Below are positions 1 to 6,719 of a stretch of DNA of 9,241 nt, piece by piece. Origin of the DNA: Candidatus Acetothermia bacterium. Its GTDB lineage: Bacteria > Bipolaricaulota > Bipolaricaulia > Bipolaricaulales > Bipolaricaulaceae. Position 1 is the stretch's first letter, and each line of letters starts with the position of its first letter. The stretch lies in contig PUMK01000029.1 of the NCBI GenBank assembly GCA_003551325.1, positions 1 through 9,241 of the forward strand, given 5' to 3'. The position numbers and the translations under genes were made by a program. The notes below the pieces were generated by a model. The model was not told where the DNA came from. It saw only the letters and a program-made list of their open reading frames with translations, and did not search any database.

Positions 1-1314
1 ATACCCGCCGACCGTATCCTCATTGCCACCAAGCTTCGCCATGGGGACTCCAACTCCATGATGGCCCAAGGAGGTATCCAGGCAGCGGACAAGGAGACCG
101 ACAGCCCGCCGATTCACTACCTGGACGTATTGGGGGGCGGGCACTTCGGTAACAATCCTGACTTGGTGCGTGCATTGGTGGAAGACGCACCGGAGGTCAT
201 TCGTTGGCATGAGCAGCTCGGCGTGATGTACGACAAGGACAAAGACGGTCGTATGCTCACCATCCACGGCGGGGGTACGTCCCGAAAACGCATGCACTCG
301 GCGAAGGACTACACGGGCATGGAGATCATGCGCGTTCTGCGGGACGAGGTCCTAAGCCGCAGGATTCCGGTCATGGAGTTCGCACCGGTGGTTGAGCTTC
401 TGACGGATGGCGATGGACAGGTCGTGGGTGCCGTGCTGTGGAACATGGAGACTGAGGACTACCTCATCGTCCGGGCCAAAGCCACCGTGCTGGCCACAGG
501 GGGATGGGGAAGGCTCCACATCCAAGGATTCCCGACCTCCAACCACTACGGTGCCACTGCCGACGGCCTCGTGTTGGCCTACAGAGCAGGGGCTCCGCTG
601 CGCGATTTGGATTCGGTTCAGTACCATCCCACGGGTGCTGCGTTCCCTGAGCAGATTGTGGGACTCCTGATCACGGAGAAGGTCCGAGGAATGGGTGCAC
701 AGCCCATCAACGTGGACGGGTCGTTGTTCGTGCATCCCCTTGAGCCCCGGGATGTCGAGTCCGGCGCGTTCATTCGCGAGTGTACGTCCCCAGAGCAGGG
801 AGGCCGTGGTCGCGGCGTGGTGACGCCAACCGGCATGCTGGGGGTGTGGCTCGACACGCCAATGATCGACCTCATTCACGGCGCAGGAACCTTCCAACGG
901 GAGTTGTCGGCGATCTGGCGGATGTACGACCGTTTTGGCATCGACCCCTCGCGGGATCCGGTGCTCACGTACCCCACACTCCACTACCAGAACGGTGGCG
1001 TGTCGATCAACGCGGACGGTGCCACGGAGGTGCCAGGGTTGTTCGCCGGGGGAGAGGTCTCCGGGGGGATCCACGGCAAGAACCGGTTGATGGGGAATTC
1101 GCTCCTCGACTTCAACGTGTTCGGTCGTCGAGCCGGGGTGGCTGCAGCGGCGTGGGTCAAACAGGCCAAGCTGGGACAGCCTTCATTGCGGCATGCCGCG
1201 GGCTATGCAGAGGATCTCAAGAAGGCAGGCGTGAAGTCTGATCGCAAGGCACCGACGTTGCTGCCTGACTACCGTGGGGAGCGTACCTTGGCCAGGGTGG
1301 TGGACCTGATATGA
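1..1314 (+). CDS. Fumarate reductase/succinate dehydrogenase-family flavoprotein, 3' part (5' end outside window)
   Basis: An FAD-dependent oxidoreductase of the SdhA/FrdA/NadB superfamily, expected to interconvert fumarate and succinate in the cytosol. The reading frame is open from base 1, so the ATG at 58 is internal: it lies within the FAD-binding segment SNSMMAQGGIQAA (nt 49-87), and the Rossmann N-terminus is upstream of the window. Family motifs follow in order: HPTG (625-636), LITEKVRG with the putative proton-shuttle Arg (685-687), HYQNGG (982-999), and GLFAGGE ... HGKNRLMGNSLLD ending the FAD domain (about 1036-1110). Two things are odd. The His that carries covalent FAD in membrane Sdh/Frd is Asn here (52-54), which suggests non-covalent FAD. 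The protein also stops soon after the FAD domain, without the usual C-terminal helical domain. Its stop overlaps the korD start (ATGA), so the short end looks genuine. No FrdB or membrane anchor is visible. The exact substrate is inferred; another soluble FAD reductase of the superfamily is possible. Confidence 0.85.
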   Translation: MPADRILIATKLRHGDSNSMMAQGGIQAADKETDSPPIHYLDVLGGGHFGNNPDLVRALVEDAPEVIRWHEQLGVMYDKDKDGRMLTIHGGGTSRKRMHSAKDYTGMEIMRVLRDEVLSRRIPVMEFAPVVELLTDGDGQVVGAVLWNMETEDYLIVRAKATVLATGGWGRLHIQGFPTSNHYGATADGLVLAYRAGAPLRDLDSVQYHPTGAAFPEQIVGLLITEKVRGMGAQPINVDGSLFVHPLEPRDVESGAFIRECTSPEQGGRGRGVVTPTGMLGVWLDTPMIDLIHGAGTFQRELSAIWRMYDRFGIDPSRDPVLTYPTLHYQNGGVSINADGATEVPGLFAGGEVSGGIHGKNRLMGNSLLDFNVFGRRAGVAAAAWVKQAKLGQPSLRHAAGYAEDLKKAGVKSDRKAPTLLPDYRGERTLARVVDLI

Positions 1315-1601
1315 CCGCTCAGCGCACACACGAGATCAAGCGGTGGAGGGTCCCCAAGGGACGTATCTGTGTGCAGGAGGACCTGTGTAAAGGGTGTGGT
1401 TTCTGTATCGACTACTGCCCGCGACAGGTACTGGAGGACGCGGAGCACTTCAACGCCAAGGGTTACCACCCTCCGCGGGTCATCGACCCTGATGAGTGCA
1501 TCATGTGTCGTTATTGCGAACTCATCTGTCCGGACTTTGCGATCTGGACGGAGCCGTTAGACGAAGAGGAAGCGCAAGAGGAGGGACAGGATGCCGGCTA
1601 G
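1311..1601 (+). CDS. korD: 2x[4Fe-4S] ferredoxin, Kor delta subunit
   Basis: A 96-residue bacterial-type ferredoxin expected to carry electrons for the 2-oxoacid:ferredoxin oxidoreductase encoded next. Two full cluster motifs are visible: C26-x2-C29-x2-C32-x3-C36-P and C63-x2-C66-x2-C69-x3-C73-P, enough for two [4Fe-4S] clusters. An extra Cys20 precedes the first motif. The tail is strongly acidic (DEEEAQEE). The start ATG overlaps the stop of the flavoprotein gene by 4 bp with only a weak purine-rich site before it, so it probably depends on translational coupling. Its 3' end overlaps korA by 11 bp. Order D-A-B matches oorDABC/korDABC loci known in other bacteria. Because it sits between a fumarate-reductase-like flavoprotein and Kor, it could serve both enzymes; that is inference. 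Confidence 0.93.
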   Translation: MTAQRTHEIKRWRVPKGRICVQEDLCKGCGFCIDYCPRQVLEDAEHFNAKGYHPPRVIDPDECIMCRYCELICPDFAIWTEPLDEEEAQEEGQDAG

Positions 1602-2742
1602 ATCCGTGCTGTCCGGCGTGCATTTCATGAACGGTGATGAGGCGATCGCTGAAGGAGCGCTTGCCGCGGGTTGTACGTTCTTCGCTGCCTACCCCATCAC
1701 CCCGCAGTCAGAGATTGCCGAACGGCTGGCCTTTCGACTGCCGCGCACCGGGGGTGTGTTCATCCAGATGGAGGATGAGCTTGCTGCGATGGCGGCGGTG
1801 GTTGGCGCGGCTTGGGGGGGCACGAAAGCGATGACCGCAACCTCTGGTCCGGGATTCTCTCTGATGATGGAGAACCTCGGTCTGGCGATCATGACGGAGA
1901 CCCCCTGCGTCGTGGCCAACGTGCAGCGCGGAGGACCATCAACCGGGCTTCCCACAGCTGTGGGTCAGGGGGACATGATGCAGGCCCGTTGGGGGTCGCA
2001 CGGGCATTACGAACTCATCTCCCTGTGCCCGTCGTCGCCACAGGAGGCGTTCGATCTCACGGTGCGTGCGTTCGCGCTGTCGGAGAGGTTTCGTGTTCCG
2101 GTCCTCATCATGACCGACGAGGTGGTCGGTCACATGTACGAGCGCGTGGAGATCCCGGAGGAGATCTCCGAGGCACCCCGCCGACGGCCCACAGGACCGG
2201 TGGAAGGCTTCCTTCCCTACAAACCTGATGAGGACCTGGTGCCGCCCATGGCCTGTGCTGGGGAAGGCTACCGCATCCACGTGACCGGCCTGACGCATGA
2301 CGAGCGCGGTTACCCCGATATGTCGGCCGAGGCCCATGACCGATTGGTGCGACGTCTGTGCGACAAGATCACCCGGGCTCCGGAGGCCTACACGTGGACG
2401 GAAGAACTGTTCATGGACGATGCGGAAGTGGCCGTGATTTCCTACGGGATCTCCGCGCGGGTTGCGTTGGGCGCGGTCGAGTTGGCCCGGAAACGCGGGA
2501 TCAAGGCGGGCCTGCTGCGGTTGATCACCGCGTGGCCTTTCCCCGACGATGTGGTGCGGGGTGTGGCCGAGCGCGTGCAGGGTATGGTGACGGTGGAACT
2601 CAATATGGGACAGATGTCCCGCGAAGTTGACCGGGTGGTCAAGGGCCGTGTCCCGCTGGCTGGTGTGTACCATCCCGGTGGCAGGATTCACCGTCCTGAT
2701 GAGGTATTGAGAGGTATCGAGGAGGTGATGGCATGCCGGTGA
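1591..2742 (+). CDS. korA: 2-oxoglutarate:ferredoxin oxidoreductase, alpha subunit
   Basis: Alpha subunit of a thiamine-diphosphate 2-oxoacid:ferredoxin oxidoreductase, which reversibly converts 2-oxoglutarate + CoA to succinyl-CoA + CO2 and reduces ferredoxin. The 383-residue protein carries the pyrimidine-binding domain first: AAYPITPQSEIAE (residues 32-44), the conserved acidic patch E61-D62-E63, and VQRGGPSTGLPT (111-122) followed by GQGD and a WGSHGHYE segment, all typical of Kor rather than pyruvate alpha subunits. A transketolase C-terminal-like domain fills roughly residues 270-380. It is the short, unfused type: the gamma domain found at the N-terminus of the long actinobacterial and archaeal KorA proteins is absent. 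A strong AGGAGG at 1579-1584, six bases before ATG, fixes the start. It overlaps korD by 11 bp and korB by 10 bp. The 2-oxoglutarate preference is inferred from motifs and operon neighbours. Confidence 0.93.
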   Translation: MPARSVLSGVHFMNGDEAIAEGALAAGCTFFAAYPITPQSEIAERLAFRLPRTGGVFIQMEDELAAMAAVVGAAWGGTKAMTATSGPGFSLMMENLGLAIMTETPCVVANVQRGGPSTGLPTAVGQGDMMQARWGSHGHYELISLCPSSPQEAFDLTVRAFALSERFRVPVLIMTDEVVGHMYERVEIPEEISEAPRRRPTGPVEGFLPYKPDEDLVPPMACAGEGYRIHVTGLTHDERGYPDMSAEAHDRLVRRLCDKITRAPEAYTWTEELFMDDAEVAVISYGISARVALGAVELARKRGIKAGLLRLITAWPFPDDVVRGVAERVQGMVTVELNMGQMSREVDRVVKGRVPLAGVYHPGGRIHRPDEVLRGIEEVMACR

Positions 2743-3608
2743 AGGCCAAGCGACAAGTCCCACCTCCCGAGGTGGTGCAGGGGCAACATCCCATGGAGAA
2801 GTACCTCCGGGCTGACCGAATTCCGCACATCTGGTGCGCTGGATGTGGACTGGGTACGGTGCTTGCGAGCTTCCTCTATGCGGTGGACGATCTGGGCGTC
2901 GATCCGGACGGCATTGCGGTGATCTCCGGCATAGGGTGTACGGGTCGTGTGGCCGGTTACGTGCGGATGGACTCGTACCACACAACGCACGGACGGGCAC
3001 TCCCGTTCGCCACAGGTCTCAAGCTGGCCCAGCCGGACATGAAGGCCGTTGTGTTCTCCGGCGACGGGGATCTGTTCGCCATTGGGGGAAACCACTTCAT
3101 CCATGCTGCCCGCCGGAATCTCGACATCAACGTGATCTGCGTCAACAACCTGAACTACGGGATGACGGGTGGGCAGGCTGGGCCGACCACTCCCCTGGGA
3201 GGGCGCTGTACGACGTCCCCCTACGGAAACTTTGAGCACCCGTTCAACTTGGTGCACGTGGCGGCCTCGGCGGGCGCGGCGTATGTCGCTCGCTGGACGA
3301 GCCTTGACGTTCGAAGGCTTCAGGGAGCCATCCAAGAGATGCTTGTGCGGAAAGGATTCTCGTTCTTGGAAGTCATCGCTCCTTGCCCCACGAACTACGG
3401 GCGCCGCAACAAACTCGGCGACGGCCTCGACGAGCTCCATCACTACGCGGAACACGCTGTGATCAAGCACGGGGCCGATCTGGCGGACACGGAGATCCTG
3501 CCGGGGCAGGACTTTCTTGTCGGGAAGTTCATCGATGAAGAGAAGCCCACCTACTGGGAAATGTACCAGGGCAAGGTGGCCGAGTTGGAAGACAGGAGGC
3601 GGCGTTGA
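2733..3608 (+). CDS. korB: 2-oxoglutarate:ferredoxin oxidoreductase, beta subunit
   Basis: Beta subunit of the same enzyme, binding the diphosphate half of ThDP and the proximal [4Fe-4S] cluster. In its 291 residues the likely cluster ligands are C35 and C38 (WCAGCG), C69 (GIGCTGR) and C218 (PCPTNYG), the spacing expected for the family. The ThDP/Mg motif is G110-D-G-D followed by VNNLNYGMTGGQ (137-148), then GPTTPLG and the TSPYGN segment typical of Kor/Oor beta chains. AGGAGGTGA at 2720-2728 is a near-perfect ribosome binding site four bases before the ATG. It overlaps korA by 10 bp, suggesting coupled synthesis of the two subunits. The stop codon overlaps the TTG start of the fumarase alpha gene. 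A gamma subunit gene normally follows here and does not. Confidence 0.93.
   Translation: MPVKAKRQVPPPEVVQGQHPMEKYLRADRIPHIWCAGCGLGTVLASFLYAVDDLGVDPDGIAVISGIGCTGRVAGYVRMDSYHTTHGRALPFATGLKLAQPDMKAVVFSGDGDLFAIGGNHFIHAARRNLDINVICVNNLNYGMTGGQAGPTTPLGGRCTTSPYGNFEHPFNLVHVAASAGAAYVARWTSLDVRRLQGAIQEMLVRKGFSFLEVIAPCPTNYGRRNKLGDGLDELHHYAEHAVIKHGADLADTEILPGQDFLVGKFIDEEKPTYWEMYQGKVAELEDRRRR
3594..3599 (+). promoter_or_regulatory. Ribosome binding site fixing the TTG start of fumarase alpha
   Basis: AGGAGG lies inside the last codons of korB, five bases before the TTG at 3605. It supports the non-ATG start and the 4-bp TTGA overlap with the korB stop. Confidence 0.75.
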
Positions 3609-4465
3609 ACGCGGCGATCGTTGAGGGACTAACGAAGGCGATAGGACGTGCGGCGACGGACCTTCCCAACGACGTGGTTCGGGCACTTGAAGCGGCCCGA
3701 GACCGTGAAGAGGGGCCGGCTCGGGTGCAGCTCGAAGCGATCCTGAAGAACGTGGAGGTTGCCCGTGACGGTGCCGTTCCCATCTGTCAGGATACCGGTA
3801 CGCTTACCTACTTCGTGAAGTTCGGCGTGCGTTTCCCGTTGCTCGGGGAGCTGATGGAGGCGCTTACCGAAGCTGCGCGGGCGGGCACCGAGGCCGTTCC
3901 CTTGCGCCCCAATACGGTGCACCCGTTCACCGGGGCCAACCCGGGGGACAACACAGGGGCTCACATCCCGGCAGTGACCTGGGAGCCCGTGGACGGGGAC
4001 GCTGCAGAAGTGTACGTACTTCCCAAAGGCGGTGGTTCCGAGAACTGCTCGGCACTGAAGATGCTCACCCCTGGCGCCGGGCTCAAGGGGATCACCGAGG
4101 CCGTTGTTGAGCACGTGGTGTCACGGGAGGGGAAACCGTGCCCTCCCACGGTCATCGGTGTGGGCATCGGGGGCGGAGCCGATGTTGCGATGAAGCTCGG
4201 CAAGCGTGCGCTGCTTCGGTCGGTGGGTAGCCGTCATCCGGAACCCAAGGTTGCGGAGATGGAGGAGCGGCTGGAGACGTTGATCAACGCCTCCGGCATG
4301 GGGCCCATGGGTCTCGGGGGGAAGACGACAGTGTTGGCCGTGCACATAGAGTACGCACACCGTCATCCAGCATCACTGCCGGTGGGGATTGCCGTGCAGT
4401 GTTGGGCGGACCGGCGAGCTGCCGTGCGCATCGGCGCAGATGGCCAAGTCTCCCACTTGGGATAG
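3605..4465 (+). CDS. fumA: Class I fumarate hydratase, alpha subunit
   Basis: Alpha (N-terminal type) subunit of the iron-sulfur, oxygen-labile fumarase, catalysing malate <-> fumarate + water in the cytosol with the beta subunit encoded next. The 286 residues cover the usual length. Conserved stretches are ICQDTGT (60-66), NTGAHIPAV, PKGGGSENC (140-148), GIGGGADVAMKLGKRAL and VQCWADRR (264-271). C61, C179 (GKPCPP) and C266 match the three cysteines expected to ligate the substrate-binding [4Fe-4S] cluster. C148 is an additional cysteine beside the GGGSEN loop. The TTG start is favoured because AGGAGG precedes it and the residues after it match a family N-terminus. L(+)-tartrate dehydratase is a paralogous alternative, but the malic enzyme and flavoprotein neighbours favour fumarase. 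Confidence 0.9.
   Translation: MNAAIVEGLTKAIGRAATDLPNDVVRALEAARDREEGPARVQLEAILKNVEVARDGAVPICQDTGTLTYFVKFGVRFPLLGELMEALTEAARAGTEAVPLRPNTVHPFTGANPGDNTGAHIPAVTWEPVDGDAAEVYVLPKGGGSENCSALKMLTPGAGLKGITEAVVEHVVSREGKPCPPTVIGVGIGGGADVAMKLGKRALLRSVGSRHPEPKVAEMEERLETLINASGMGPMGLGGKTTVLAVHIEYAHRHPASLPVGIAVQCWADRRAAVRIGADGQVSHLG
4444..4460 (+). other. Small inverted repeat at the 3' end of the fumarase alpha gene
   Basis: CCAAGT (4444-4449) and ACTTGG (4455-4460) are perfect complements with a 5-nt CTCCC loop, ending within the last codons before the TAG. There is no T-run after it, so it is not a convincing terminator. It sits just before the largest gap inside the operon and may only be a chance or RNA-processing hairpin. 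Confidence 0.3.
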
Positions 4466-4515
4466 AGGATCGGGGAACGCGACCGTTGGGTTGTTGTGGA
4501 ATACGGAGGTGAACG

Positions 4516-5100
4516 ATGGACAAGGTGCTGAACACGCCCATCTCGGAGAACGATGTGCGCCAGCTCCATGCTGGGGACGTGTTCTACGTAACCGGGCAGA
4601 TCTTCACCGCACGGGATGAGGCACACCAGATGATGCTGGAGCATGGTGAACCGTTTCCGGTAGAGGGACTTCCTCTCTTCCACTGTGGTCCTGTCGTGCG
4701 CAAGTCCGGCGATCAATGGGAACTCCTCGCGGGTGGCCCTACCACATCCGTGCGCATGGAGCAGTTCGAGGCGGACTTCCTCAAGAGATTCCGGTCACGG
4801 GTCATCATCGGCAAAGGGGGTATGGGCGAGAAGACGCTCGCTGCTCTCTCCGAGGTGGGTGCGGTGTACACCCACTTCACCGGCGGTGCAGGAGCACTGG
4901 CCGCTCAGGCTGTGACGAAGGTGGAGGGGGTGCACTGGCTGGAGGAGCTCGGGATCCCGGAAGCGGTATGGGTGTTGCAGGTGGAGCGGTTCGGTCCGTT
5001 GGTGGTCACGATGGACGCCCATGGGCGCAGTCTCCATGCTGAGCTCGCGGCCGAAGTCGCCGAAAACATGAAGCGCATCAAGGCGCAGATTGTAGGCTGA
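4516..5100 (+). CDS. fumB: Class I fumarate hydratase, beta subunit
   Basis: Beta (C-terminal type) subunit that completes the heteromeric Fe-S fumarase. Its 194 residues show TARDEAH (31-37), LFHCGPVV (54-61), GGPTTSVRM (73-81), the glycine-rich GKGGMG (99-104), THFTGGAGALAAQ (119-131) and the closing EAVWVLQVE...PLVVTMDAHG segment, all in the order seen in fumarase/tartrate dehydratase beta chains. These loops bind the substrate carboxylates and complement the cluster held by the alpha chain. GGAGGTGA at 4505-4512 precedes the ATG by three bases. The 50-bp space from the alpha gene contains no ORF and no clear promoter. The symbol marks the beta subunit and does not refer to E. coli FumB, a single-chain isozyme. 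Confidence 0.9.
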   Translation: MDKVLNTPISENDVRQLHAGDVFYVTGQIFTARDEAHQMMLEHGEPFPVEGLPLFHCGPVVRKSGDQWELLAGGPTTSVRMEQFEADFLKRFRSRVIIGKGGMGEKTLAALSEVGAVYTHFTGGAGALAAQAVTKVEGVHWLEELGIPEAVWVLQVERFGPLVVTMDAHGRSLHAELAAEVAENMKRIKAQIVG

Positions 5101-5119
5101 AGCGAAAGGGAGGAACAGG

Positions 5120-6478
5120 ATGGAGCCCCGTAAGCCCAACGTAGAGGAGTTGCTCAACAAGGCCAAGGAGCCGGCACGTAAGGCCCCTGCCTGGCACGCT
5201 CAGTACCGCGGCAAGGTCTCGGTGACCCTGAAGTGCGCGATTACCGATTACCAGGACTTCGGCATTTGGTACACGCCGGGCGTTGCTCAGCCCTGTCGTG
5301 AAATCGCCGAGAATCCTGAAAAGGTTTTCGAGTACACGAACAAGGGTAACTTCGTGGCGGTTGTGTCGGACGGAACCCGGGTCTTGGGACTGGGAGACAT
5401 CGGCCCGCAAGCGGGGCTTCCGGTAATGGAAGGCAAAGCCCTGCTGTTCAAGTATCTGGGAGGTGTGGACGCGTTTCCCGTAACGTTGGACACGAAGGAT
5501 CCCGACGAGTTGATCCGCACGGTGAAACTCATCGGACCGGCGTTCGGGGGCATCAACCTTGAGGACATCGCGTCCCCGAAGTGTTTCCGGATTCTGGACG
5601 AACTGCGCGAGCAGATGGACATTCCGGTGTGGCACGACGATCAACAGGGTACCGCTTCGATCACGTTGGCGGGCGTGATCAATGCGCTGAAGGTTGTGGC
5701 TAAGGATCCCCAGAAGGTGACCTATGCTGTCATCGGATCGGGAGCGGCGAACATCGCCTTCGTCCGAGTGCTTCTCACCTACGGTGTTCCGGCAGAGAAC
5801 GTGATCATGGTCGATTCCAAAGGCATTCTCCATCCGGGACGCGAGGATCTGGAACGGGACAAGGAGAACAACCCCTACAAGTGGGACTATGCTCAGCGCA
5901 CGAACGGTGAGCGACGGACCGGTGGCATGGCGGAAGCCCTTGACGGTGTGGATGTGTGCGTGGCTGCCTCGAAGTCCGGTCCGGGCGTGATCCATCCGGA
6001 CTGGATCCGGGCCATGGCCAAAGACGCGGTGGTGTTCGCCTGTGCGAACCCTGTGCCGGAGATCTGGCCCTGGGAGGCTGAGGAAGCGGGTGCGAAGGTG
6101 ATCGGTACCGGACGGTCCGACTTCAACAACCAGATCAACAACTCCCTCGGTTTCCCCGGCATCTTCCGCGGAACGCTCGACGTGTTTGCCCGCACGATCA
6201 CCGACGAGATGGCGATTTCCGCCGCAGAAGCCATTGCCCGGACCGCCGAGGAGAAGGGCCTATCCGAGACGTACATCGTGCCTACGATGATGGAATGGGA
6301 AGTGTTCATCAACGAAGCGGTCGATGTGGCGATGAAGGCCATCGAACAGGGTGTGGCGCGCCGCACGTTGACCAAGAGTCAACTGGAACAACGCGCGTCG
6401 GAGATGATCAAGCACGCTCGGCAGGAGACGGAACTCCTGATGAAGCACGGGCACATTGCGCAGCCTCCTCAAGTCTAG
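5120..6478 (+). CDS. Malic enzyme (malate dehydrogenase, oxaloacetate-decarboxylating, NAD(P)+)
   Basis: Interconverts malate + NAD(P)+ and pyruvate + CO2 + NAD(P)H. The 452-residue protein is the short bacterial form without the phosphotransacetylase-like domain of MaeB. The malic N-terminal domain has the catalytic Tyr51 in YTPGV and Lys106 in VMEGKALLFK, after SDGTRVLGLGDIG. Metal ligands are expected in NLED (E148, D149) and at D173/D174 in VWHDDQQGT. The NAD-binding domain starts with VIGSGAAN (G206, G208) and D232 ends its second strand (VDSKG). An acidic residue there does not settle NAD versus NADP. GGGAGG at 5108-5113 precedes the ATG. It is the last gene of the operon, 19 bp after fumarase beta and just before a strong hairpin. 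Next to fumarase and Kor it could act in the carboxylating direction to feed the C4 arm; the direction is inference. Confidence 0.93.
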   Translation: MEPRKPNVEELLNKAKEPARKAPAWHAQYRGKVSVTLKCAITDYQDFGIWYTPGVAQPCREIAENPEKVFEYTNKGNFVAVVSDGTRVLGLGDIGPQAGLPVMEGKALLFKYLGGVDAFPVTLDTKDPDELIRTVKLIGPAFGGINLEDIASPKCFRILDELREQMDIPVWHDDQQGTASITLAGVINALKVVAKDPQKVTYAVIGSGAANIAFVRVLLTYGVPAENVIMVDSKGILHPGREDLERDKENNPYKWDYAQRTNGERRTGGMAEALDGVDVCVAASKSGPGVIHPDWIRAMAKDAVVFACANPVPEIWPWEAEEAGAKVIGTGRSDFNNQINNSLGFPGIFRGTLDVFARTITDEMAISAAEAIARTAEEKGLSETYIVPTMMEWEVFINEAVDVAMKAIEQGVARRTLTKSQLEQRASEMIKHARQETELLMKHGHIAQPPQV

Positions 6479-6479
6479 G

Positions 6480-6492
6480 CTGCGGTCCGCAG
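6480..6492 (+). other. 13-nt interrupted palindrome after the malic enzyme stop
   Basis: CTGCGG-T-CCGCAG begins two bases after the TAG. As RNA it can form only a short stem with a 3-nt loop. It may be an accessory hairpin ahead of the terminator, a protein site, or chance. Confidence 0.25.
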
Positions 6493-6507
6493 TGTTCGGT
6501 TCAGTGG

Positions 6508-6546
6508 CGACAGCGCCGGCAAGCACCTCCGGCGCTGTCGGCTTTG
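6508..6546 (+). terminator. Probable intrinsic terminator of the kor-fum-malic enzyme operon
   Basis: A perfect 12-bp GC-rich stem is formed by 6508-6519 (CGACAGCGCCGG) and 6529-6540 (CCGGCGCTGTCG) around a 9-nt loop, starting 29 bp after the malic enzyme stop. The trailing tract is weak (GCTTTGCT), as is common in GC-rich genomes, so termination may be partial. Confidence 0.75.
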
Positions 6547-6590
6547 CTAAGGATCTTTGGTTGAACCTGGTGTGGATTGCCGTTGCTCGG

Positions 6591-6596
6591 TAGACT
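6591..6596 (+). promoter_or_regulatory. Candidate -10 element for the rmuC transcription unit
   Basis: TAGACT fits the TANNNT -10 pattern of high-GC Gram-positive promoters. It lies between the terminator and the next genes, where a promoter is needed. No good -35 box sits 16-19 bp upstream; TTGAAC at 6561 is too far away (24 bp). The ATG at 6606 is close enough that a transcript from here could be leaderless. Confidence 0.3.
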
Positions 6597-6605
6597 GGCG
6601 GGGCC

Positions 6606-6719
6606 ATGATGGTTACGTTGATTAACCTCGGACCCCCCTCCTCTCAAACGAAGCCGCGCGGACTCATCGGGTCACACGCTTCCGCACAGGGAAGACGTTG
6701 CACGGGTGTTCGGCGGTGA
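6606..6719 (+). CDS. Possible 37-residue leader ORF upstream of rmuC (unrecognised)
   Basis: A short frame starts at ATG ATG nine bases after the candidate TAGACT -10 element and ends with TGA at 6717-6719. The peptide (MMVTLINLGPPSS..., ending in a basic RRCTGVRR) resembles no family I recognise and has no clear membrane segment. Its interest lies in context: the stop overlaps a GTG at 6716 (GTGA), an in-frame alternative start of rmuC. It could therefore be a leaderless leader peptide coupling translation to rmuC. There is no convincing ribosome binding site (only GGCGGGG before the ATG). It could equally be a chance ORF in 5' UTR sequence. Confidence 0.2.
   Translation: MMVTLINLGPPSSQTKPRGLIGSHASAQGRRCTGVRR
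6688..6692 (+). promoter_or_regulatory. Ribosome binding site candidate for the TTG start of rmuC
   Basis: AGGGA lies five bases before the TTG at 6698 and is the best purine-rich site near the possible rmuC starts. The rival GTG at 6716 has no comparable site and would rely on coupling to the upstream short ORF. Confidence 0.4.

Noticed and set aside
58..1314. Treating ATG 58 as the true start of the flavoprotein
   Set aside because: The frame is open to base 1 and the residues before ATG 58 (ILIATKLRHGDSNS) continue the FAD-binding segment, so the start is outside the window.
1939..3000. Long minus-strand open frame (353 codons) opposite korA/korB, with similar ones at 2688-3686, 5078-5995 and 8182-9051
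   Set aside because: They lie opposite well-supported genes. Their translations are Arg/His/Pro-rich with no recognisable motifs, as expected of antisense frames in GC-rich coding DNA.
1591..3608. Pyruvate:ferredoxin oxidoreductase as the identity of the alpha/beta pair
   Set aside because: The QRGGPSTGLPT and WGSHG segments of alpha, the GCTGR and TSPYGN segments of beta, and the linked korD fit the 2-oxoglutarate type better. Substrate is still not proven.
6561..6596. Full sigma70-type promoter TTGAAC...TAGACT
   Set aside because: The 24-bp spacing is too long; only the -10-like element is kept as a weak candidate.
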